Assembly (NCBI GenBank): GCA_018262395.1
Contig: JAGSYM010000062.1
Span: 1-6,604, forward strand
Reading direction: 5' to 3'
From: Nitrospirota bacterium
GTDB taxonomy: Bacteria; Nitrospirota; Thermodesulfovibrionia; Thermodesulfovibrionales; SM23-35
DNA length: 6,604 bases
This document shows positions 1-5,182 of the stretch, one piece after another. A program made the position numbers and the translations under genes. Every line of letters starts with the position of its first letter. Within the stretch, counting starts at the first letter, position 1. The notes below the pieces were generated by a model, which saw only the letters and a program-made list of their open reading frames with translations, searched no databases and was not told where the DNA came from.

Positions 1-359
1 CTTCCCAAGGCACGGGTGAGTGATTCCACAGACGTTGTACCGGTCAGCAGTTTGGCCCCAGCTATCATGAACAAAATTCTCGCTGTTTTGACTGATGCAT
101 CAGTCAAACCCTCGGCAGTGAAAATCAATGGACCCGCCGTAAAGATAACTTTCCCGTGACGGAATAGGAGATTGCTGAAAAATGTGAACGTGAGAAATAT
201 GCTGATCGGAATCCACCCTTTTTTCAGAATTCTCAAAGGTATCATGAAAAGAAGAAGAAAGATTACCGCAAACATAATGCTATAGAAAACAGGGTTAGCG
301 ATAAAAAAAAGGCTGGTAACAAATACTCCGTAAAGGATAATTTTCAGCTCAGCGGGCAA
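1..359 (-). CDS. EcfT/CbiQ-family transmembrane subunit of an ECF transporter (partial, C-terminus outside window)
   Basis: The minus-strand frame is open from the amidase end to the window edge, giving about 119 residues. It begins PAELKIILYGVF, has hydrophobic stretches at about 6-40 and 50-65, and then runs into GLTDASVKTARILFMIAGAKLL and TTSVESLTRALG. The pattern of GL, a conserved Ala-Arg, a membrane helix, then TT and a Leu-rich 'esLtrAL' segment is what I know from EcfT/CbiQ proteins, the membrane-embedded energy-coupling subunits that link a substrate-binding S component to the ATPases in vitamin and metal importers. The later coupling helices are beyond the edge, so substrate cannot be judged. 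The start is uncertain: I chose TTG at 359 because AGG lies 7 nt upstream (367-369), but the frame stays open further upstream inside the amidase. It follows the amidase stop by only 4 nt, so it should be co-transcribed with it. Confidence 0.72.
   Translation of the reverse strand, partial: MPAELKIILYGVFVTSLFFIANPVFYSIMFAVIFLLLFMIPLRILKKGWIPISIFLTFTFFSNLLFRHGKVIFTAGPLIFTAEGLTDASVKTARILFMIAGAKLLTGTTSVESLTRALG
87..108. repeat. Perfect 22-bp palindrome inside the ecfT-like gene
   Basis: The 11-mer TTTGACTGATG is followed directly by its exact reverse complement. The match ends on both sides (T86 does not pair with C109). It lies wholly inside the ecfT-like coding region, where the minus strand reads it as GLTDASVK, a conserved-looking part of the protein. 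It could be a chance product of codon choice, a protein-binding site, or a small hairpin. Nothing in the window decides between these. Confidence 0.6.
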
Positions 360-363
360 CAGA

Positions 364-1572
364 TTACCTGTAAAATGACGGATGATCTCTGAATTCAGCA
401 ATCTTCTGGATTGCTGGAGCTGAAGTGAGATACGTATTGAGGCCTTTCGCAATTCCCTTTGCAATCTCGGTTCGATGCGCGTCATTCGATAGTAACCGTT
501 CCTCTTCTGGATTACTGATAAAAGAGACCTCCACGAGAACCGAAGGCATCTTCGCACCAAAAAGAACGTAAAAAAGGGCCTGTTTCACACCTAGGTTTAA
601 AATGTTTTTCGTACCGCTGTCAAGGTTAGATATCAGGGATCTCTGTATATAGTTCGCCAGTTTTATGGATTCATCCCGCTTGTTTTCCCGCACAAGATCA
701 CTCTTGATAACATCGACTATATCCATCTGTCTCTGCATCGCTCTCATCTTCTTTAAGGAAATTGCGTTCTCCCGGGCAGCAACCCTCATCGCTTCCTCAT
801 CATCAGTCCAGTTCAGCAAGTACGTCTCAATCCCCTTTGCATCCCGTCTTGGGCTGGCATTTGCATGGATAGAAACAAAGAGATCTGCATTCTTCCTGTT
901 AGCCATAGCTGTGCGCTCCTCGAGGGGAATAAATACGTCACGTTCTCTTGTCAGGAACACCTCATTGAGTGGATCCTCCATGAGAACCTTTTTCAGTTTC
1001 AGGGCTATATCGAGAACAACATCCTTCTCATAGAGATTTTTCTGTCCGACAGCGCCGGGGTCATGTCCTCCGTGTCCCGGATCAAGGACAATCCTCCTCT
1101 TCACAACATTCATGTCCGGTTTATCAACAGGTCCAGATTTTCCATATACATCAATAATCAACCGTGCAGGGTCATCAAAGATAAATGTCTGATACTCTGA
1201 TATCTCATCAAGGTCAAGAACAACCCTCACGGTTGTCTTGTTAAACTGGCTGGCTCTTACTGTTTTTAAAATCCCGTCGCCTATGGGGATGCTGGTATTG
1301 ATTTCTTTTGATATGAGCGCATTTTTTACGTCAAAATAGAGCCTGTCAGGATTTGACAGACGGTTTTTCGAAAATTCAACGCTGTTTGTCAGATCAACGA
1401 CCACCCGCGTGTAATTTGCTGATGACCAGAACCGGATGTCCTTTACTTCAACGCTGGAGGCTTCTGCAAACAAAGGGGAAAGGATAACCAGCAAAAAAAA
1501 TAGACAGGGGAATATTTTCCTGCTGCCCGATGCGAGGTTAAAAAAAAACAATGGTTGTTCTCCAAACCTCAT
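364..1572 (-). CDS. N-acetylmuramoyl-L-alanine amidase, AMIN + Amidase_3 (AmiC-type)
   Basis: A periplasmic zinc hydrolase that cuts the bond between N-acetylmuramic acid and L-Ala in peptidoglycan, usually to separate daughter cells. Of 402 residues, a signal peptide covers about 1-38 (hydrophobic core 21-35, cleavage likely near AEA/SS). An AMIN domain follows at about 40-143, which in this family targets the enzyme to septal wall. The Amidase_3 catalytic domain is at about 159-385. Zinc ligands are visible as H167 (DPGHGG), E182 (YEKD) and H236 (SIHAN), and the catalytic Glu as E348 (VLVEVSFISN). The charged helical insert at about 257-330 sits where AmiB/AmiC enzymes carry the autoinhibitory helix that an EnvC/NlpD-like activator displaces. 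It lies second in an operon, 9 nt after the nifU-like gene. The ATG at 1572 has a poorly spaced ribosome site; a TTG at 1551 with GGAG 8 nt upstream is an alternative that keeps the signal peptide. Confidence 0.95.
   Translation of the reverse strand: MRFGEQPLFFFNLASGSRKIFPCLFFLLVILSPLFAEASSVEVKDIRFWSSANYTRVVVDLTNSVEFSKNRLSNPDRLYFDVKNALISKEINTSIPIGDGILKTVRASQFNKTTVRVVLDLDEISEYQTFIFDDPARLIIDVYGKSGPVDKPDMNVVKRRIVLDPGHGGHDPGAVGQKNLYEKDVVLDIALKLKKVLMEDPLNEVFLTRERDVFIPLEERTAMANRKNADLFVSIHANASPRRDAKGIETYLLNWTDDEEAMRVAARENAISLKKMRAMQRQMDIVDVIKSDLVRENKRDESIKLANYIQRSLISNLDSGTKNILNLGVKQALFYVLFGAKMPSVLVEVSFISNPEEERLLSNDAHRTEIAKGIAKGLNTYLTSAPAIQKIAEFRDHPSFYR
1560..1563 (-). promoter_or_regulatory. Shine-Dalgarno GGAG favouring an alternative TTG start for the amidase
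   Basis: On the minus strand GGAG (1560-1563) precedes TTG (1549-1551) by 8 nt, a good spacing. The upstream ATG at 1572 has only GGTG two bases away, which is too close for a normal ribosome site. If TTG is used, the protein starts seven residues later at Phe-rich MFFFNLASGS and still has an intact signal peptide. Confidence 0.4.
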
Positions 1573-1581
1573 CTCACCATG

Positions 1582-1803
1582 CTAAACAGAAAGAACAGCG
1601 CTTATTTCTGGTATTGCTTTTTTCAGATTTGCCTCAACCCAGTTTTTCAAGGTAAGTGTCGACATTGGACATGACCCGCAAGCGCCTTTTAATTTAACAT
1701 AGACGACACTGTCTTTAATCTCAACCAACTCGATGTCACCGCCGTCCCGTCTGAGCCCCATTCTGACCTGTTCAAGTACCTTCTCCACATCTTCTTTCAG
1801 CAT
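1582..1803 (-). CDS. NifU C-terminal-domain (Nfu-type) iron-sulfur scaffold/carrier
   Basis: A 73-residue stand-alone NifU C-terminal domain. Proteins of this type hold a labile Fe-S cluster between the two cysteines of a CxxC motif, normally as a dimer, and pass it to target proteins in the cytoplasm. The motif is C42-G-S-C45 within GACGSCPMSTLTLK. The family pattern is clear at both ends: an N-terminal helix with LRRDGGDIELV at 17-27, and VEANLKKAIPEISAVLSV at 56-73. Length matches single-domain Nfu proteins, with no N-terminal scaffold or A-type domain. The ATG is preceded by GGAGG, and a strong promoter lies just upstream, so this is the first gene of the operon that continues into the amidase. 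Pairing with a cell-wall amidase is probably transcriptional convenience; I see no functional link. The client protein is unknown. Confidence 0.92.
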   Translation of the reverse strand: MLKEDVEKVLEQVRMGLRRDGGDIELVEIKDSVVYVKLKGACGSCPMSTLTLKNWVEANLKKAIPEISAVLSV

Positions 1804-1826
1804 ACACCCTCCATTTTTTTTACTTA

Positions 1827-1855
1827 ATAATAAAAAAAACCCATTATTTATTCAA
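1827..1855 (-). promoter_or_regulatory. Sigma70-type promoter for the nifU-amidase-ecfT operon
   Basis: On the minus strand TTGAAT (1850-1855) and TATTAT (1827-1832) are separated by exactly 17 nt, and the spacer contains a run of T. Transcription would start near 1820, giving a leader of about 17 nt that still contains the GGAGG before the ATG at 1803. Each hexamer differs little from consensus. It is inferred from sequence only. Confidence 0.6.
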
Positions 1856-1895
1856 GTTTTTAAAAGTATACCACGTGAAAGACCTCATGAAACGG

Positions 1896-1925
1896 TTGTC
1901 AATCTCACCGACAATCCATTAAAAT
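1896..1925 (+). promoter_or_regulatory. Sigma70-type promoter for the midA-like gene, with a small inverted repeat
   Basis: TTGTCA (1896-1901) and TAAAAT (1920-1925) are separated by 18 nt, and each matches consensus at five of six bases. Transcription would begin near 1932, downstream of the ATG at 1924, which supports use of the ATG at 1987. TTGTC (1896-1900) and GACAA (1910-1914) form an inverted repeat with a 9-nt centre overlapping the -35 box. It could be an operator, but it is short enough to occur by chance. Confidence 0.45.
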
Positions 1926-1972
1926 GACTTCTCATGAGATCATCGTTTGCGCTTGTCGAGATCTACACGCCT

Positions 1973-1976
1973 GGAG
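1973..1976 (+). promoter_or_regulatory. Shine-Dalgarno GGAG supporting the 1987 start of the midA-like gene
   Basis: GGAG at 1973-1976 lies 10 nt before the ATG at 1987, slightly long but usable. The in-frame ATG at 1924 has only A/T-rich sequence upstream and no purine-rich site. Confidence 0.5.
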
Positions 1977-1986
1977 TTTTTGCGAT

Positions 1987-3189
1987 ATGAATCAACTTCA
2001 ACAGAAAATCATAGAACGGATCAGAGCAGAAGGTCCTCTTCCGTTTGAAACCTTCATGGAGATGGTGCTCTATGAACCGGGTATCGGATATTATGCTTCA
2101 AACACTATTGAGATCGGAAAGGCCGGGGATTTTTACACCAGCCAGCACGTCCATCCCGCCTTCGGCACCATCATAGCCAAACAGCTTATAGAGATGTGGG
2201 AGGCTATGGGAAGACCGTCAAACTTTTATGCAATTGAGCCGGGCGCCGGGGCTGGTCTCATGTGTCTGGACATCCTGCAATATCTTCAGAATGAACCGAT
2301 TTTTCCTTCTCTCACCTATCTGATCGTGGAGACAAATAATTCTGTGGTTTTGAAACAAGAAAATATACTCAAAAAATATGCAGATAAAGTCAGATGGACA
2401 TCTTCACTACGGGCAGCCGGGAACAGAAAGGGCTGCATTCTCTCTAATGAACTCCTCGATGCCTTCCCTGTTCATCTTATAGAAATGGATAAAGAACTCA
2501 AGGAGGTATATGTCGATCTTAAAAAAAATGGTCATCCCCCCTCACCCCCCTTTAGAAAAGCGGGGTCGGAGGGATTTTTAGAAAAAGGTAGAAAGGTGGA
2601 TTTTTTGCAAATTCCCTTTGAAGAAATGAAAGGAGCTCCCAGCACAGATGCCATAGTTGATTACCTGCATGAATTTTCCATTCAACTCCCGGCAGGATAT
2701 CGAACCGAGATTAATCTCAGGATTAAGGACTGGTTACAATCAGCCGCTGATGTTCTGTCAGAGGGATTCATCCTTACCATTGATTACGGCTATCCCTCTC
2801 AGGAATATTACAGTGAGGAGAGGAACAGAGGCACCTTGCTCTGCTACTACAGACATCAGGTACATGAAGACCCCTACACGAATATCGGTTATCAGGACAT
2901 AACTGCCCATGTCAATTTCTCTTCGGTAAAGAAATGGGGGGAGTTATTCGGATTCAGGACTCTTGGATTCTGCCGGCAGGGGACCTACCTCATATCCCTT
3001 GGAATTGATGGAATAATCAAGAAACTCTATACTGACTCCCCGGATTATCTCTTCGAAGTCGCACGAATCAAGAGATTGATTTTTCCCGGGACACTCGGTG
3101 AAACGCATAAAGTCATGGTGCAGTATAAGGGGAAAGGGAATCCTCAGTTACAGGGCTTTTCAATGAAAAATCAGGCAGAGAAGTTATAG
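1987..3189 (+). CDS. midA: MidA/NDUFAF7-family class I SAM-dependent methyltransferase (DUF185/COG1565)
   Basis: The mitochondrial relative NDUFAF7 methylates an arginine of the NDUFS2 subunit during complex I assembly. Bacterial members are less well studied, and a protein-arginine target is an inference. Numbering from the ATG at 1987 (400 residues), the family landmarks run in order: FETFMEMVLYEPGIGYY (20-36), GDFYTS (47-52), the SAM-binding EPGAGAG (84-90), SNELLDAFP (153-161), LTIDYGYP (263-270), QDITAHVNF (303-311) and GETHKVMVQ (371-379). A 26-residue stretch at 183-208, rich in Pro, Gly and Lys, is foreign to the family and is encoded by an inserted palindromic repeat. The frame also opens at an ATG at 1924 (421 residues), but the extra Cys-rich leader is not family-like and has no ribosome site. 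It is divergent from the nifU operon and overlaps the next gene's 3' end by 6 nt. Confidence 0.88.
   Translation: MNQLQQKIIERIRAEGPLPFETFMEMVLYEPGIGYYASNTIEIGKAGDFYTSQHVHPAFGTIIAKQLIEMWEAMGRPSNFYAIEPGAGAGLMCLDILQYLQNEPIFPSLTYLIVETNNSVVLKQENILKKYADKVRWTSSLRAAGNRKGCILSNELLDAFPVHLIEMDKELKEVYVDLKKNGHPPSPPFRKAGSEGFLEKGRKVDFLQIPFEEMKGAPSTDAIVDYLHEFSIQLPAGYRTEINLRIKDWLQSAADVLSEGFILTIDYGYPSQEYYSEERNRGTLLCYYRHQVHEDPYTNIGYQDITAHVNFSSVKKWGELFGFRTLGFCRQGTYLISLGIDGIIKKLYTDSPDYLFEVARIKRLIFPGTLGETHKVMVQYKGKGNPQLQGFSMKNQAEKL
2534..2606 (+). repeat. Palindromic C-rich/G-rich repeat element inserted in frame in midA
   Basis: A C-rich arm at 2534-2553 (ATCCCCCCTCACCCCCCTTT) folds back on a G-rich arm at 2557-2575 around a three-base loop, with a few mismatches. 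A second partial unit with AAAGGTGGATTTTTT ends near 2606. It is read in frame as HPPSPPFRKAGSEGF plus LEKGRKVDFLQ. This resembles the 'ATCCCCCTT...AAGGGGGAT' dispersed repeats I know as abundant, mostly intergenic elements in Nitrospirota and deltaproteobacterial genomes. Only one copy is in this window, so its repeated nature is inferred. The hairpin is followed by T5 on the plus strand, and on the minus strand by T8 after a short gap, so it resembles a terminator in both directions. Confidence 0.7.
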
Positions 3190-3939
3190 ATAATCATTCA
3201 GTTTCCGGATACTTTTCATAACGTCTTCAGGTGCATGCCCTTCAATGGTACAGATCAGGCTTTTATCCTTCAGTAATAAAAAGAGCTCATCAAAATTGAA
3301 CGTTCCGTCCCCAATTGCCTTATGGTCATCAGCAGTCCTGCTGTTATCATGGAGATGCAGTTCCAGGATGTAAGGCTTCAGCTGCCCAATCCATTCATCG
3401 AGAGGAATTCTGGAGAACAGATTAAAATGACCGCTATCAAAACATATCCCAAAATGATCGGATCCCATTTCTTCCATCAGCAATCTCAAATTTGTTGGCT
3501 CGTCTTCAAATACATTCTCAATGGCAATCTTAATATGGCTGTCAACCGCCTTTCTTGCGAGAACCTTCCACGTCTTCAGACTTTTTTCGAGCCAGACATC
3601 GAACTTCAGCGCATATTTCCACTTCTCATATCCTGAATGAAAAACAATTGATGTAACCTCGAGCAGTTCAGCGATATCAAATATCTGGAAGAACCGCTCC
3701 ATAGTAACTCCCCGGACCTTTGGATCAACTGCACCTGGCGATAAATCCATAAAAGGTGCATGAATGCTCAGAGTTGGCATATAGTCGAGAGTATTTTTCA
3801 GATGAAGGATATCGGTACTCCTGATGCTGTGAAGGACTGCTGAAGGAAAATACAGTTCAAGGTTGAGTCTGTGTTTCTTTATGAAATCAAGGTACTGCCC
3901 TATTCTGTCATAGGGAACATGGACGTGAGGGTTGACCAT
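3184..3939 (-). CDS. Sugar phosphate isomerase/epimerase-like TIM barrel (xylose isomerase-like/AP endonuclease 2 fold)
   Basis: A 251-residue single-domain TIM barrel of the family shared by endonuclease IV and many sugar isomerases/epimerases. Metal-ligand positions can be read along the sequence: H60 (SIHAPF), H101 (FHSG), E141 (IAIENV), D168 and H171 (CFDSGH), H197 (LHLHDN), D204 and H206 (DDHKAIGDG), and E233 (TIEGH). This is the full set I would expect for the endonuclease-IV-like metal centre, so an active metalloenzyme is likely. Whether it acts on a sugar, another small molecule or DNA cannot be told from the fold; the shorter length and the absence of clear DNA-binding loops favour an isomerase. 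The start codon overlaps the stop of the FmdB-like gene by one base (TGATG) and has no clear ribosome site of its own, so translation is probably coupled. The 3' end overlaps midA tail-to-tail. Confidence 0.82.
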   Translation of the reverse strand: MVNPHVHVPYDRIGQYLDFIKKHRLNLELYFPSAVLHSIRSTDILHLKNTLDYMPTLSIHAPFMDLSPGAVDPKVRGVTMERFFQIFDIAELLEVTSIVFHSGYEKWKYALKFDVWLEKSLKTWKVLARKAVDSHIKIAIENVFEDEPTNLRLLMEEMGSDHFGICFDSGHFNLFSRIPLDEWIGQLKPYILELHLHDNSRTADDHKAIGDGTFNFDELFLLLKDKSLICTIEGHAPEDVMKSIRKLNDYL

Positions 3940-4223
3940 CAGTTTTTGGCTGCCGACGAAGCGTCCGTTACTGTCTTCGTCTCTGCTTTGCTCTCTATCT
4001 TTGCATCGGCAGGCCGATCAAATTCCAGAGCCTTTTTTCTCTCCGGTGAAGCATAATCGGTTACATACCAGCCCGTACCTTTCAGAATGAATGATGTCTG
4101 TGATATCAATTTATGCAACTGACCGCCGCAATACGGGCAGATGCTAATGGGTTCATCAGTGACTTTCTGAATTACCTCACACTGTTTGCCACAATCTTGA
4201 CAAGCATACTCATAAATCGGCAT
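3939..4223 (-). CDS. FmdB-family zinc-ribbon protein
   Basis: A 94-residue protein beginning [12 protein letters not shown], the signature of the FmdB/CxxC-CxxC-SSSS regulatory-protein family. Two CxxC knuckles, C8-C11 and C29-C32 (CPYC), should bind one zinc. The conserved [14 protein letters not shown] follows at about 46-59, and the last 30 residues are charged and low in complexity ([20 protein letters not shown]), probably disordered. The family is named for a putative regulator of an amidase/formamidase operon, but the biochemical role of most members is unknown, so no target is assigned. The ATG follows GGGAGG by 10 nt. It lies 53 nt after the aminopropyltransferase and probably has its own promoter. 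It is coupled to the downstream TIM-barrel gene, suggesting the two act together or at least are made in proportion. Confidence 0.9.
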   Translation of the reverse strand: MPIYEYACQDCGKQCEVIQKVTDEPISICPYCGGQLHKLISQTSFILKGTGWYVTDYASPERKKALEFDRPADAKIESKAETKTVTDASSAAKN

Positions 4224-4253
4224 GTTCAGTTAACCTCCCGCAGGACTCAATTT

Positions 4254-4283
4254 ATTATATAAGTATATCACACCTTCTATGAA
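4254..4283 (-). promoter_or_regulatory. Promoter for the fmdB-TIM-barrel unit
   Basis: On the minus strand a perfect TATAAT (4254-4259) is preceded at 18 nt by TTCATA (4278-4283, four of six consensus bases). It lies in the only sizeable gap of the right-hand block and overlaps the last codons of the upstream aminopropyltransferase. Transcription would start near 4247, just ahead of the GGGAGG site. No terminator hairpin is visible in the gap, so read-through from the polyamine genes is also possible. Confidence 0.5.
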
Positions 4284-5173
4284 TCGACAGGGATAAGCTT
4301 TCTCATACAGGGCGGCATAATGAATAATTTCCCATGAATTTGAGGCGTATAATACGAGAGGTTATCAATCCCTCTCTGTCGCAATCTCTTTTCAATCAAC
4401 AGAGAAGATATTGCCTTCGGACTGAGCTGAAAGGAACCCGTTGCATAGGACCAGAGAGATCCAAAGCTCGGAATATACTCATAGTATACATCTACTTTTG
4501 GAAACACCCTGGACAGTTTACGGATGATTCCGTGCGAATAATTTTCATGGGGAACAGGGTAAAGTGCAGTTGCATGCGTGACAAAAATGCCGTGCGGCAT
4601 GAGAACATTCTTTATGAGTGAATAAAATTCTTCCGTATAGATCATGGCGGCTGGTCCTTGATCTTCAGGATCGCTGATGTCGGTAATGATAACATCAAAC
4701 CGGTTTTTGATCTTCTTCAGATACCTGAACGCGTCATCATAAATCAATTCAACCCTCCGGTCGCGGAATGATTCCTGATGCCATTTTTTGAGATATCTCT
4801 TGCAAATCTGAACAAATTCTCTGTCAATGTCAATCATGATTGCCTTTTTGACAGTCGGGTGCCTGAGTACTTCCCGGAGAGTCGCTCCTTCGCCCGCTCC
4901 GAGTATCAGGATATTTTCAGGATCTGGATGCGTTATCATAACCGGGTGGACAAGGGTCTCGTGGTAGATGACTTCATCTGATTCTGAAGACTGGATTTTT
5001 CCGTCAAGAATTACTAAACGGCCATATTCGTAGGTATCCAGAATGTCGACAGTCTGAAATGCTGTTCTGGCTGATTTAACATGCTTTTTTACCCGATGGT
5101 AAATCCAGCGGTCACTGCTATCCTTGTCGATGAACCAGGTATCGGTCTTCTTCTTACTTGTTAATGTTCTCAA
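4277..5173 (-). CDS. Aminopropyltransferase, thermospermine-synthase (ACL5)/Thermus-like clade
   Basis: Transfers an aminopropyl group from decarboxylated S-adenosylmethionine to a polyamine. Of 298 residues, an N-terminal beta domain covers about 20-75 and a Rossmann-like domain the rest. Motifs: GKIQSSESDEVIYHETLVHP (58-77), GAGEGATLREVLRH (92-105) in place of the GGGDGG of classical spermidine synthase, IDID (114-117), DD (146-147), and catalytic DISDP (165-169) followed by QGPAAMIYTEEFY. The QSxExDE and GEGxTxRE signatures with a YIPSFGSLW segment (233-241) are those I know from plant thermospermine synthase and Thermus triamine/agmatine aminopropyltransferase, so a longer substrate than putrescine is likely. 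It starts with TTG, has only a weak ribosome site, and follows the other aminopropyltransferase's TGA by 9 nt in the same frame. Its product is probably spermine, thermospermine or a related amine; this is inference. Confidence 0.87.
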   Translation of the reverse strand: MRTLTSKKKTDTWFIDKDSSDRWIYHRVKKHVKSARTAFQTVDILDTYEYGRLVILDGKIQSSESDEVIYHETLVHPVMITHPDPENILILGAGEGATLREVLRHPTVKKAIMIDIDREFVQICKRYLKKWHQESFRDRRVELIYDDAFRYLKKIKNRFDVIITDISDPEDQGPAAMIYTEEFYSLIKNVLMPHGIFVTHATALYPVPHENYSHGIIRKLSRVFPKVDVYYEYIPSFGSLWSYATGSFQLSPKAISSLLIEKRLRQRGIDNLSYYTPQIHGKLFIMPPCMRKLIPVDS

Positions 5174-5182
5174 CCTTGTTCG

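Noticed and set aside
665..1200. Overlapping plus-strand open frames (665-1033 and 865-1200) antisense to the amidase
   Set aside because: They lie opposite well-conserved amidase motifs, show no family resemblance and have no ribosome sites. They are by-products of the real gene's codon pattern.
1804..1923. Riboswitch or small RNA in the divergent intergenic region
   Set aside because: The leader lengths implied by the promoters are very short, and I could see no conserved aptamer fold or strong hairpin there.
1733..1927. Plus-strand 64-codon open frame across the nifU start and the intergenic region
   Set aside because: It overlaps the nifU-like gene and both promoters, has a Ser/Pro/Phe-rich product without motifs, and lacks a ribosome site.
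1924..1986. N-terminal extension of the midA-like protein from the ATG at 1924
   Set aside because: There is no ribosome site, the likely transcription start falls downstream of it, and the extra 21 residues have no counterpart in the family's usual N-terminus.
3322..3636. Plus-strand 104-codon open frame opposite the TIM-barrel gene
   Set aside because: It is fully antisense to a gene with clear metal-ligand motifs, and its own product has no recognisable domain.
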